Source: Melampsora larici-populina 98AG31
Taxonomy: Eukaryota; Basidiomycota; Pucciniomycetes; Pucciniales; Melampsoraceae
Assembly: GCF_000204055.1 (NCBI RefSeq)
Contig: NW_006768769.1
Location: 2,205,165-2,269,164 of the forward strand
Length of the DNA: 64,000 nucleotides
Direction of reading: 5' to 3'
The notes under the pieces are model-generated. The model had not been told where the DNA came from. It saw only the letters and a list, made by a program, of their open reading frames with translations, and ran no database searches. The position numbers and the translations under genes were made by a program. Shown here piece by piece: positions 1 through 12,173 of this stretch (positions are counted from its first letter, which is position 1; the number at the start of each line of letters is the position of its first letter).

Positions 1-406
1 TCTCTATGTTCTTCTCTCCAGGCCATGATTTATCCTCTATTGCTCCTAAGAATTCCACCGTGTCCCTCACATCCTCCGGTTTGTATGGCTTCAGGTACCT
101 CAGGTACGTCAACGACGTCCATATTCCTTGTCTAGCGATTGAATCTGCGCTGCTCCCCAGGTTGAACCGAAGTGACGCTCCCCCCACTCTGAAGGAGTGG
201 CCACTCCATGTCGCCACACTGGCCTTTCCCCAAATCTTTGTTACACCGTTTAAGAATCTTGTCTTTGATAATGGGCCTGCCGTCGTTGCGAACAGCAAAC
301 TGTCCGGGTCGCTGTTTAGTCGTTTCTCTAGGAGACGTCTTATTGCCTCCACTGGGTCCAGAACGTTCAGCTGTTGTTGTAAGTGAATTACTTGCACCTC
401 ACCCGG
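1..406 (-). pseudogene. Tyrosine recombinase of DIRS-like element 1, C-terminal part (split by insertion, runs off window)
   Basis: Read on the minus strand, this stretch encodes the catalytic C-terminus of a tyrosine recombinase. It has the H-x-x-R box in GHSFRVGG and a later TYLRYLKPY segment carrying the likely nucleophilic tyrosine. The same boxes occur in the intact recombinase at 45697-46824. The N-terminal part lies at 28226-28871, on the other side of the Ty3/gypsy composite. Removing one copy of the CCGG duplication makes the two parts continuous in frame. The enzyme would integrate a circular DNA copy of the retroelement by site-specific recombination. The extreme C-terminus lies beyond the left edge of the window. 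The plus-strand reading of this region is only a shadow. Confidence 0.88.
403..406. repeat. Target-site duplication CCGG, left copy
   Basis: CCGG directly abuts the TG start of the left LTR and recurs at 28226-28229 just after the CA end of the right LTR. The 4-bp length is supported because removing one copy restores the recombinase reading frame. Confidence 0.85.
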
Positions 407-2122
407 TGTAGAACTCTTTCAGTACACAGCTGAAAGCAGAGCCAAGAAGGGGAGGAATGAAGACACAAATCAACAAACACACACAATCAAAAGAGAAATA
501 AGTCTTGAGATGGTGAATTGAAAGACTTCAATCAAAGAAAGAAATGCCCTTCTTAAACAGGGACTTTGATTATCAATGAATTAAATTTAAGACCTTCAAG
601 TCTTTGGATTAATAAGAACCAGGCTGAAATAGGACAATAACTTCAAAAATAGCACAATCTAGGCGCACTCAGGCACCTTCCAAATGAGCAAATGAGCTTA
701 CAACTCAACAAGAAATTAATTAAAAGATGAATAAGGGTCTTATTATTATAAAATTCCAACTCTCATTAGTTGTTTACCTGAATGATAATAATAAAAGATA
801 AAAGCTTATTCTAAAAATCTAGTAATTATTTTTGCTAACTAAAAGGCTCCCAAAGGGGAAGAAAAGAGACCCTTGACTATATCAAAATTGAAACACACAC
901 AAAAAAAGAAAGTAAGACAAAAACAACCCTCAAACTCGAAATCCACCTTCAAACAACTTTTTCACACACAATTCATTGAACAACCCCCAAATTAAAATTG
1001 ATAAACATCTTCAACTCACCCGCATGTATCATTCACAAATTTTCAAGCACACATTTATCATCAAAACTGAGCTGTTTACCACAAAAACTGAAAAATCCGC
1101 CAATTTACCCTCAAAACCTGAAAAAAGATAAGAAATAGGGACAAAAGGTCTGCTTCCGCTCTACAACTTTGCTCAGCCAAGCTAAACTCTAACTCTATTG
1201 GTTGTACCCTTAAAATGAAATTCGATTTTATGTGAAAATACTCAAAATTGAATTTACCCAGTTTACCACCTGATATTACCACTGATGATGCTGTATATGG
1301 TTTATAATTGATTTTTCATGCTCAGATGCGCCCATATGATGCCTTCCACATGATTTACCCTCTGAAAAACTGATGTAGTACATTTGAAATAAAGTCTCAT
1401 GATTGAAAATGGAGCCTTTTATGGAATTTTGAAAGCCATTTTCGAGTTTCAAAATCATCCTTTTCATTTGTGATTTTGTATTTGCCAATATTGGTGTTTG
1501 ATAATCTGATGAATTTATAATTTCACACCGATCCCTACTTGCTTTTTCAGTTTACCACCCCAGTTTACCACCACCCCAGTTTACCACCATCTGTCTGAGT
1601 TGCTGGATTTTCGAAATTCAGCCTTATTTAAACCCATACCTCAAAACCATGATTCCTCTACACATAACTTGTTAAAACCATACACATCTGTAACCATGAC
1701 TTTTTAAACCCATAAAATTCGAAATTTCAAGTTTAAGCCTGTACACCCTATGTAACCCATACAACATTCAACTACACATAACCTCTAAACCCATAAATTC
1801 GAAATTTGACTTCATTTTACACTACACCTCATCCATCAAACTACATAACCCATAAAAAGAAAAATAGAGAAATAAAAATATAACACTTCACATAATAAAA
1901 CTTGACATATATGATCAAACTAAATAAGATAAAAAATAAAAAATAAAAATTGAAAATTGAAATTAAGTAAAGAAAGAAAGAAAATGAAAAAAAAGAAATG
2001 AACTAAATAAAGAACTAATTTAAAAACACATTATTGATGTAATGTTCTAAAAAATGTAGTTTCTCGTATTTTAAAATGAAAGTTAATAAAATAATGGGGT
2101 TACCCCAATTCTGATTTCCACA
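407..2122 (-). repeat. LTR 1 of Ty3/gypsy composite (3' LTR in coding sense)
   Basis: This 1716-bp long terminal repeat begins TGTAGAAC and ends TTCCACA on the plus strand, so it has TG/CA ends. It has the same length as LTR 3 (26510-28225) and I noticed only two or three substitutions between them by eye. LTR 2 differs from both at about ten sites and carries an extra block of about 30 bp. A short CAGTTTACCACC tandem lies near 1551-1590. Small open frames inside it are repeated in all three LTRs without protein signatures, so I do not call genes here. The element is transcribed on the minus strand, so this copy would hold the polyadenylation end. In plus orientation it lies directly upstream of the antisense gene. 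Confidence 0.95.
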
Positions 2123-2141
2123 GCCTCCCCCAAAACCCAGC
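2123..2141 (-). other. Polypurine tract, unit 1
   Basis: On the minus strand the bases just before the 3' LTR read GGGTTTTGGGGGAGGC, a G-rich purine tract that directly abuts the TG of the LTR. This is the usual site for priming plus-strand DNA synthesis. The same tract lies at 15152-15170 in unit 2. Confidence 0.7.
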
Positions 2142-2338
2142 AATGTCCCCATCGCAGGAGACTTGTCTTTCAGGAAACACTTCGATGCCATACTTGTAAG
2201 TTGCAGTTGAAATTGCTTCTTAATATTCATGTCTTGTTTTTTATTTTCAACTTTGATCTAAAGGCCTAACAATTTATTTTCACGCGATCGATCTATTTAA
2301 ATTCTAGTTGCTTAGCGATGTTATATTTATATATCCAG

Positions 2339-3592
2339 ATGGACGATACCAAGTCAAGACTCCAGGAATTCCAGTCGACCTTCTCCTCCAACGATACCGA
2401 ACGAATTCAAGCATTTCCCCACTACTATATAATCAAAAATTGTAAAGTTCTACTTCGATTATCATTGATTTATTACTCCATCTTTCTTTTTATTTGTTTT
2501 GAGTATTGACAATCTGATTTGTAGTTTGATCATATGTACTAATAACTTTCTTTATTTTGATCTTGACTTATTTGCTTGTTCTCAGTTATAATGGATGTAG
2601 ACGGACTTCCCACCGCACCTCATAAAGACCGCGAAGCCGAGTTGAAGAAAATGGCTGCGAAGCGACAAGTCAAAAAGCGGACCAAAACGTTTTCTCGCCC
2701 TCCTAACCCAGATGTCTCGTCTCCTAACTTTAAGCGGAAGCCTTCGACACCCAAACATGATCACCACCAACTCGATTCTGAAGAAGATAACTTAATGACT
2801 CCTCCATATGCCAGATCCCCTCATCAGATCACTACTGTTCCTGTTGTTATTGTACCTTCAGTCACTCCAGCTCCAGCTCGAGCTCAAACTCCTCAATTAG
2901 TCAATTTAGGTCCACTTCAATCCCCACCAGCGGCCACTTCTCCTAGCCCTAAACGTAACCGACTCAACAGCTCGCTTCCAGACCCTTCAAAGCTCGTTAT
3001 TGATCATAACCGATCAAAACACTACGCTAATGATCCCATCTTAGATGTTTCGCCTCCTATTGATTCCAATAGAACCAAGTCTAGCTCCAACAACAGTCCA
3101 AGTCACCCATCAACTTTACAATCTCCAATCGAAGTCGGTCCCAAATTCATCTTTAGTTCTCCCTTGTCAGTTGATGCATACAAGTCCTTACTCGGCCCAA
3201 AGGTGATTCTCAACAAGGAACCGGTTTACCCCTCCGATGAAATCAAATCTTGCATTTATTCCATGTACTCAGAAGTTTTCAAACACTTCAAAGGTCGTAT
3301 TGCAATTAATGAAGAAGAAATCATCAATCGTGCTAAGGTTCTTAGGAAATTACACTTCATAGGTAGAAAAGGACTGGAAAAGCGAAGTTCTCCAGGTATA
3401 GTTCCTATTCTAGAGATGTAAGAGTTCTTTCTTTACTTTGATCTGTTCTGAATTTTCAATTCTTCAACCTTATCCATAAGTTTAATGTTAATGGTTGATA
3501 CTGATGACCTATTCTACCATGTTGTTGATTGTAGGAACGACTCTGAAGCTTCGTCTACTGGATCTTCTTCAAAAGGAAAAGGTTGTGCTTAA
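2339..3592 (+). CDS. Spliced antisense accessory gene, copy 1 (unknown function)
   Basis: A three-exon gene lies on the strand opposite gag-pol, between pol and the 3' LTR. Exons are 2339-2441, 2586-3417 and 3535-3592. Both introns are GT-AG (144 and 117 bp; the second donor is GTAAGAG), and the phases join to give 330 residues ending GKGCA. The first part is rich in Ser and Pro and looks disordered, with basic clusters (KKMAAKRQVKKRTK). The C-terminal third is more hydrophobic and probably helical, with YSEVFKHFKGRIA and VLRKLHFIGRKGLEKRSS the best-conserved blocks. I do not recognise the family. A GTAAGT donor at about 2194 and the AG before the ATG suggest an extra 5' non-coding intron, which would put the transcript start in or near the LTR. 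Copy 2 (15368-16711) has the same structure but only about 70% identical protein, while flanking DNA is about 99% identical. Confidence 0.8.
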
Positions 3593-4703
3593 CCACCAAC
3601 ACCACCCCCTCTTTTCCTTATTTTTAAATTTTCAAAATTTCTAGTTCAACCTAGAACTATTAACTTACAACTGAAAATTATTTTAGGCTTAGAACTATCT
3701 TTGATCCTATTTAATTCCTTAATAGTTGACTTTTAATATTGATTTCTTCTTATTTTATACATGTACTTGATTTTAATCTTGAAATACAAAGATAAGCTAT
3801 GTTGAATGTGCCTTAGTTTAACTTGCCCACTCCCCCAAAACCAATGGGTTTTGCCTGCACCTGCCCTAATGAATTCATGTGATGGATTATGAGAATTTGA
3901 TGAGTTGAGTCAAATGAGAAATGAGTGTAACATAATGAACCGTGACTAAGCCTGTATAGTAATAAAAATCTTTTGCGCCAAGTGCAAACTTTGAATGTAT
4001 GAACTTGAATTCACTAACTTATAAGTTATTTTTGTTTTCTTCAAACTTGATCTGAAGCAAAGTGTTTGTTATAGTTGTAAGATTATTCTTGTAATTATAG
4101 CATGATTATAAAAAATTTACCCCTTACGTAAAGATGAGTAAGGGTCCTTTTTCCACGTCTTCCAAACTTCCCTCCACTCCTCTCACATCTTTCAGTGAGG
4201 ACCTTTCCCAAAACCAAAGTGAAACATAAGAAAAATAAGATAAAAAGAAACATAACCAATAAATTCTGAACTCGAAACCTGTAACCTTGTGTGAATAATT
4301 CTGCCCAAAAAAAATGAATAAGATGTACCCGCTGCCGTTGCATGTAATGTATCTGATGTATTGCGCCCTGATGTAATTGATTAATTTGTGAAATGATTCT
4401 GCCTTAAATATAAATGAAAGAAAAGATGAAAAACAAGAGAAAATGAAACTAAGAAAATAAGAAAGAGGTGAAGAACCCGCCACAGCTTATGTTTTGTTGT
4501 TCCCTCTTCACCATTGATTTAATACCCCTAAAATTAATTGATTTATAATTTTGACTTTTAATTTTAATTGTAAACTCCACGCCTAAAATAAAAAAAATGA
4601 AGTATAAGAAAAAAATTGAAACATAACCAAAGAAACATAACCAAAGACTCTATATGAATGAAATATAACCGTAACTGAAATTGTGAGAATTAATTGAAAC
4701 CCG
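3593..4703. other. Non-coding region between antisense gene and pol, unit 1
   Basis: AT-rich sequence with no credible gene. The first 200 bp are diverged from unit 2, after which the two units are almost identical. It contains several copies of a GAAACATAACC motif, which reads GGTTATGTTTC in the pol sense. The gap interrupts it. Confidence 0.6.
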
Positions 4704-5477
4704 NNNNNNNNNNNNNNNNNNNNNNNNNNNNNNNNNNNNNNNNNNNNNNNNNNNNNNNNNNNNNNNNNNNNNNNNNNNNNNNNNNNNNNNNNNNNNNNNN
4801 NNNNNNNNNNNNNNNNNNNNNNNNNNNNNNNNNNNNNNNNNNNNNNNNNNNNNNNNNNNNNNNNNNNNNNNNNNNNNNNNNNNNNNNNNNNNNNNNNNNN
4901 NNNNNNNNNNNNNNNNNNNNNNNNNNNNNNNNNNNNNNNNNNNNNNNNNNNNNNNNNNNNNNNNNNNNNNNNNNNNNNNNNNNNNNNNNNNNNNNNNNNN
5001 NNNNNNNNNNNNNNNNNNNNNNNNNNNNNNNNNNNNNNNNNNNNNNNNNNNNNNNNNNNNNNNNNNNNNNNNNNNNNNNNNNNNNNNNNNNNNNNNNNNN
5101 NNNNNNNNNNNNNNNNNNNNNNNNNNNNNNNNNNNNNNNNNNNNNNNNNNNNNNNNNNNNNNNNNNNNNNNNNNNNNNNNNNNNNNNNNNNNNNNNNNNN
5201 NNNNNNNNNNNNNNNNNNNNNNNNNNNNNNNNNNNNNNNNNNNNNNNNNNNNNNNNNNNNNNNNNNNNNNNNNNNNNNNNNNNNNNNNNNNNNNNNNNNN
5301 NNNNNNNNNNNNNNNNNNNNNNNNNNNNNNNNNNNNNNNNNNNNNNNNNNNNNNNNNNNNNNNNNNNNNNNNNNNNNNNNNNNNNNNNNNNNNNNNNNNN
5401 NNNNNNNNNNNNNNNNNNNNNNNNNNNNNNNNNNNNNNNNNNNNNNNNNNNNNNNNNNNNNNNNNNNNNNNNNNNNN
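4704..5477. other. Assembly gap (774 N)
   Basis: A run of undetermined bases. By alignment with unit 2 it covers roughly 17817-18590, the non-coding 3' region plus the very end of pol. The open frame that appears to run through it is not real. Confidence 0.98.
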
Positions 5478-8400
5478 CTTATAATTTTCTCCTCGAGGTA
5501 TACGCGCTCTTCCCATCTTGAATCTTCATCCATAAAATCTTCACCATCTTGATGTGCATTTAAATCTTCTTCATCTGTACTTTCTTCTAACTCATTTGTG
5601 CCTCTTGCATAAAATTTCTTGACATGAGAAGCCGCATACCTTCGCCGTAATTCAGTACCGTCTAATTCTTCTAAAATAAAAGATCCCATATGTAATTGTT
5701 CTTTGACTTTATAAGGTCCATTCCATCTGTTTTCAAATAATTTACCCCATTGACTTTCTAAAGATGCATTATAAACTAAAACCATATCACCAACTTCCAA
5801 AGGACTTTTCCTTAATTTGTGCGCATTTTTCTTATCCCAATACCTAACACTTTCTTCTCTAACTCTCATCATTTTACTATAAGCATTATCCATCATTTCT
5901 TCTCTTCTTAATAGTTGTTCAGTTCTTGCTTCTAATAATTCAGCTCTTGTATGTACTTCTTCCCAATTAACTCCTAAGAAAGTTCCAGCCTCAACATCAA
6001 CAGGTAAGACCGCTCTTTGACCAAAAACCATCTCATAAGGTGAAATTCCTGTAGTTCTCTTTGTTGAAATTCTATCTGCAAATAAAACCATTGGTAAAGT
6101 CTTCCGCCAAGCACTTGGATTTGTACTACACATTTTGACTAAGGTATCCTTGATTGGCTTGTGACCTCTCTCAACCATTCCAGCTGCCTGTGGATAATAA
6201 GGTGTAACAATTCTAAGTTTTGCTCCACAACTTTCAACCGCCTTGACTAATTCATCTTTAAATTCGCCACCTCCATCAACTGTAACCATTTTAATTGCAC
6301 CATACCTAAATATCCATTCTTTTTCTAAAAATTCAGCAACCTGATCCGCCTTTAAATTGACCAAAGGTACCGCTTCAACCCATCCTGATAAATCATCTCT
6401 AGCAACCACTAAGTATTTATGTTGTCCAGCTTTAATATGTACAGCATCCATACTAATTCTACCAAATAAAGTAGCTTCACCTGTAGCATGACCCAATTCT
6501 TTATGTGTTAAAGAACTCCGCTTTTGACAAGCTTCACAACTTTGAACCCATTCCCGCACAGACTTCTTCAAACTTGGCCACCAAAACCTAAGTACTATTC
6601 TTCTGTAAGTTTCTTCAACTCCTCTATGACCTAAACCTTCATGTAATTGTTCTAAAATCCAATCTTGACCTTCAACATTTGTAACTACAACCTGAGCCAT
6701 AGGATTTTGCCGCCGCATTAACCTTCTATTATCCAAATAAAACTTATCACTCTTCCTCTTAATTGATTTAAATTCTTCATCACTAATATCTTCTGGTCTG
6801 ATTAAATTTTCTAAGTAATTGACTAAGTGTTTCCAGAATCCAACTTGTTCCCATCTTGCGTCACCATCAAGTAAATCTTCATTGATAATTAAATCTCCAC
6901 AATAAATTCCAAAATCATAATCATTGTTTGCAACATCAATAAGTTTCTTCTCTTCATTAAATTCCTCAGCATCACTATCTAAATCACTATCTCGAGGTCT
7001 GCGTGATAAACCATCTGGCATAGTAAAAGTCTTACCCGCTTTATGAACCAAGTCAAAAGAAAATAATTGAATAAAAGAAACCCATCTTGTCATAGGAGCA
7101 TTAGGTAAGTCAGGAGTATTAATCATTTGAATCAAAGCTTTAGCATCTACTTGTAACTCAAAATGTTGACCCCATAAATGAACTTGTAATTTCTTCAAAA
7201 TCTTTGCAACTCCACATAATTCTAATTTTGGTTGTGAGTACCTTGATTCAACTTCAGTAAATGTAACAGATTCATACAACACTGGTCTATCTTTCTTAAT
7301 TTTATCTTCTTGAGTTAATACCGCACCAGCCGCAATATAACTTGAATCAACTGCTAATTTTAATTTACCCGCACCTTCACCATAAGTAATACTCTTCAAA
7401 GTAATTTCTCTACCTACAATTTCCTTCAATTGTTCAAAAACATCTTGACATACACTATCCCAATCCCAATCAACTCCCTTCCTTGTTAATCTTCTTAAAG
7501 GAGATGATAACTCAGAGAAACCTTCAATAAACATTCTTACATAAACACATACACCTAAAAAGCCTCTAATTTGTCCTGGATCTTTTGGTACTGGCCAAGT
7601 TTGAATTTTGTTCCTCTTCTTAACTGAAATAGTGCGCCCATGAAAACCAACTACATGTCCTACAATTTCTAATTCAGGTACACATGCAGCAAACTTCTTT
7701 CCTGAAACCGTAAGTCCAGCTTCCTCAATTCTGAATAAAATTCTTTCCAATGTAACCGCATACTCATAAATAAATCTTCTGATACCTTCATTTTCAAATA
7801 AAACTTCATTGTCATAATCATCTCTGGGACCCATAATTCCACCATCATCAATAAATACACCCGCATGTTCAGGAATCTCATCTTGTAAAATCCACATCAT
7901 TTGAGCTTGATAAACTGCAACTGAATTTGTTGCCCCTTGAGGAAGTCTAGTTAATTGAAATCTACCTAAGGGAGTCTCAAAAGTAGTCAAAGGTCTTGAC
8001 TCAACCGCCAATTCCCTCTCATCATAACCACCCATAATATCACCAAGTCCATAACATGACCTTCCTGCAAAAGCTTCAACAAATTCTTCTGGAGCCGGTG
8101 GTACACCTGCATCCTTAATTGTAACTTTATTTAACTCTTGTAAATCATGAACTACTCTAAGTTTTCCATCATGCTTAATTACACAAAATACTGGGCTTGA
8201 ATAACTTGAAGTACTTTGCTCGTATAAACCAGTTCTCAATCTTTGTCTGACTAATTCAATATATTCATGTCTTTTAGCTTTAGGAATTGGAATAACTTTC
8301 TTCTGCCAAGGTTCATGATCAACCACAGGAATAATATAAGGTAATCCATATTCATGTCTTAAAACACCTCTTTCACTTTCATTAAATGCAATTGATTTTT

Positions 8401-9081
8401 CTCTTAAGACAATAACATGTAAAATTAATTTCATTTCTTCACTACTTAACCAACCAGGCGGACCAAAATTAACCATCTTAAGTCTTTCTTCAGTAACCTT
8501 TTCAGTTTCCATAAATTCAGGAGGAGTCTTGAGAACAGGAGTTTCATAAGGATCCCTCGACAGAGATGGTCTTTGAAGTGGAGGATTAAGATATTGAGGC
8601 ATTGGTTTATTCACTGGCCTGATCTTCTTAGCCACTGGTTTGTCCTTGGTTGCTCCAACAATAAATCCACCTTCTTTAAAGTCCTTACATACCAATTCTT
8701 GTTCCTTCATACCCAATCCACTTGCCAAATAAGATAATGAAATCAATTCTTCTTCTTCAAATAAACCATCTTCAATCTTGAACCGTAATAATCTTCTCTT
8801 TCCACGTCTTGAACCTCTTCTTCTTGCTTTACATTTACCGCTATTCAAACATTTGCCACCGTAAAAATTATTAAACTCATCATTGTTTGAAATAAAATTA
8901 AATTGAGAAAAGTATGAAATTGAATAAGAGTCAAAGGAAAAGTTTTGATTTTGAATATAAGATAAGTCAGAGAAATAATTGAAAGTACAATGAAAATTAT
9001 TATGATGCAAATAGTTAGATGAACCAGGGGTGTTTTGCTGCACCTTGACAATTTCCCCATGTAAAGATTCACCTACAAATC
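5478..9081 (-). CDS. pol: Ty3/gypsy Pol (RT-RNase H-integrase), unit 1, C-terminus lost in gap
   Basis: This is the minus-strand pol frame of unit 1, almost identical to the unit 2 protein (18592-22190). It encodes reverse transcriptase with an FIDD active site, RNase H (LKLAVDSSY), an HHCC zinc-binding integrase N-terminus, the integrase catalytic core and a GPY-type C-terminal segment (NRWNGPYKV). It is entered by a -1 frameshift from gag-pro at 9082-9088, so no separate start codon is needed. The last residues before the gap (after SRWEE) do not match unit 2. They read RVYLEEKII and may be poor sequence at the contig edge. With an interrupted gag-pro upstream, this copy is probably not expressed as it stands. 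Confidence 0.9.
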
Positions 9082-12000
9082 TTTTAAATGCCTTTGATCG
9101 TCATCAGCATCTTCTCTAACTAATTTCCAAACTTTCTTCCCACTATTTGCATACCTATGCCTTCTTGAAGATTGATTTCCTCTTGAGTCTTCATGTTCAT
9201 AAACTTGAGGAGGCCAGTCCATACCCGGAATACTCCTTTGAAACTCACTACCTTTTCCATCACAAGTTGAAAACCTTGCAACCATTGAAATTCTTTCACC
9301 ATACTTCTCTGAAAACTGACAATTTGCTTCAAAATCAACTAAGAATGGACGTCCTAAAATAACTGGTGCATCACCGGTAGTTAAAAAGAAATGAACTTTT
9401 CCTTGAACATGATTACCAAGTAAAAGTGGAACATTTTCAACAATACCAACTAATTCAGCTTCATTATTAACAATACCACATAATGACATCTTGATTTTAA
9501 CATGAGATTCTAAACCCATACTATACGCAAAATCTACATTCATGACATTAATTTGAGATCCTGAATCAATAAGACATCTTGTAGTAATTTCATGATCTCC
9601 AAGTTCAACATTAAGAAAACCTAAAGGACATGAATATAACCAATCTTTCTGTCTACCCCAAATTGATTTTAATTTACCAAAATCCAAGTTTTCCAAATCC
9701 ATATGATCCATATTACCAATGTCTTCCTCCTTAATAATTTCATTACTACGCCTAATACTACCACTTGAACTTAAATTAACCTCCTTACTGAAACCATTTC
9801 CAACATTACCACCTTTAACTTTCAAATCATCAACTAAATCAGGTACTAAATTAATTAATTCCTCCATTGTAAGTTGAGGAGCCTTCATTTCTTTACACTT
9901 ATCAATTAAACCTTCCAAAGCGCCATTCTTCTTGCTTGAAACAATACCAGGTGACTTTGATCTTGGTTCTTCTTTCTTGACATTCTTTAAAGGTGAAATA
10001 TAAGTAGGTTTTCTTGAAGTTCTTCCATCTTCAATTGAAATGTCCCTCAAAACCTTATGTCTTTGATCTGGAGTATTGGGATAACTTCCAGGTAAAATTT
10101 CTAAGTCTGAATCAGTACTTAAATCTTCAATTCTAGTACCTCTCTTTAAAATTTTCTTGGGAGTAATTTGAGGTGTACTTGAAGCAGGTACATCTCTTGA
10201 ATTTTCCACAACTCCATCCCAACCAGGTGTTGAAAACCTTTCTGAATTCTCACGTCTAAATTCCTCAGCTTGTTCATCAGTAATAATAATTTCCTCCTTT
10301 CTTCCTTCATCATTTCTTGAAGTTGATTGATTAATTTTGAATCTTGAATATCCTTGATCCAAATTTAGCAAAACGTGGGTGAAGTCCTCTTCTTGATTAA
10401 AGGATCCACTTTCCTCCTTGCCGCATCTGATTCAAAAATAACTCTTCTTTGACTTGAAATAGAAGGAATGTTCCATTGACTTAAAGTTCCACAGCTTGAT
10501 TTAACCGCTTCCTTTCCTTTATCTTCATCCTTCTCAACTTTGACTTTGTTTTCAGTAACCTTTGTTGAATTTTCAATTACTAATTTTCTATAAGGCTTCT
10601 GATCCCAAGGAATTCTGTCTCCATTAGGAAGAAAGAAAGATTTACCATCAAACTTGACCAAATTATCATCCACATCCTGCTTGACATATCTACAATCATG
10701 AATTGAATGACCTTCTCTATCACAATACCAACACATGTAAACAGACCTGCTACCACCTTCATTCCTCTTAAAATCATCATTTTCATTCCTGTTACCATAA
10801 TTATTCCTTGAATAATTATTTTCTCTATTACCACCATAATTACCACAAGTAGAATTACCATTACCACTGCTCCCATAAGTTCTTCCACCTGTAGCACCAC
10901 CTTTCTTCAAAGTTTCATTCTCTTTCTCAACCATTTCCAATTTCTTCTTCAATTGATCCAATAAATTACTTGTACCACCTGAACCACCTGAAATACCCAA
11001 TGAAGTTTGTCTTTGAGTTCTAAAACTTTCCATAACTGAAGCAACATTTTCCTTCTTAAATGAAGACCTTTCTTCTTCATTCTTAGTTAAATCTCCAAAA
11101 GCCATATGCATCCGCATTACTCTACTGACATAATTCTCCAACATACTTAAATGAACCATTACATAATTATGACCAACCTTCTTCAACTGCCCTTCACTAT
11201 CCATTAAAATTTTAATTTGATGTTGAATAGGTGCTGAAAAAGCCTTGAAGTAATACCTTGCCATCTGTCTTGAATCACCTGAATTAATTTGACCTGAACT
11301 CTTCAAATAAATTAACATGGTCTTGAATTTATTTTCAAACTTCACATAAGCATCATTTGTTGAAATACCACCAGCTCTAGCCAAGTCATCACATAATTTA
11401 TACAAGTCCTCATCCGTATACAAAGGTTGAGTACCTGCACCCCATAATTCATTCATTTCATTCTTCAATAACCTCCATCTTTGAGTCCTGTAACCAGCCA
11501 TAGCTTCAATAACAGTCTTCATTTCATCATCTTTAATAAAAAATTTGACTTGAAGACACTTATCTCTATCACTTGCATTATCAATCAAAGCAGCATCTTC
11601 AAAATCTCTCAAAAACCTTTCCATATCACCACCTGATTTAAATGATAAACTTTTATCAACTGGTTGAATCTTAACAGGTTTCTTCTGATCCTCATCTTCA
11701 CTACTGATTTCCTCATAAACAACTCTCCTTGTCTTCTTTGATTTTAACTTCTTTTTAATTTCATTTTCAACAAATTCATTCTTCACATTCCTCATTTTAA
11801 TTTCATCATCAACTTGATTTTCTCCATCACTTTCCAATTCCTTTCCAATACCTTTACCCAATAAGTCATCCTGAACTTTCTGAGCATCAACATCATCCTC
11901 TGAATTATCACTATGATAAACTCCTTCACTCGTTAATTCTCTTCTACGAACTTTCTCATCTCTTGAAGCCTTCATCTTATCCTGCTTTAATTTCTGCAAA

Positions 12001-12173
12001 ACCTGAATAACTTCCTTCTCAGTTAAACCATCCATCAAACTTTCAATATTATCCTCAGCAACCTGATAACTTTCTGATAAATCTTTTCCTTTTCCTTTAT
12101 CCAAAATATCATAACCACTTGATCCAGCCTTAACATCCTCCTTATCCCATTCATTATCAAATAAGTTAGCCAT
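9073..12173 (-). pseudogene. gag: Ty3/gypsy Gag-protease, unit 1, frameshifted
   Basis: Homologous over its whole length to the intact 1031-residue Gag-protease of unit 2. The Gag part starts MANLFDNEWDKED and includes a coiled-coil-like stretch, a Gly/Asn-rich region and a C-x2-C-x4-H-x4-C zinc knuckle. Reading stops near 10365, and the protease part (DSGS active site, ILGRPFL) continues in another frame from 10371. Relative to unit 2, the break at about 10335-10378 consists of five single-base homopolymer expansions in under 60 bp. That pattern looks more like a sequencing or polishing error than natural decay. The true gene may be intact. Confidence 0.85.
9082..9088 (-). promoter_or_regulatory. 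-1 ribosomal frameshift site, unit 1
   Basis: Minus-strand TTTAAAA is read T TTA AAA in the gag-pro frame, six bases before its TAG stop at 9073-9075. A -1 slip enters the open pol frame. Identical to the unit 2 site at 22191-22197. Confidence 0.8.

Noticed and set aside
6..411. Plus-strand frames at the left edge
   Set aside because: Shadows of the recombinase on the minus strand, which has clear catalytic motifs.
1076..1488. Short minus-strand frames repeated in all LTRs (also at 14110-14516 and 27179-27591)
   Set aside because: Their repetition only reflects the LTR copies. No protein motif, and indels in LTR 2 change them.
4583..9043. Open frame of 1486 codons running through the gap
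   Set aside because: It is open only because N cannot encode a stop. By comparison with unit 2, pol ends near 5480.
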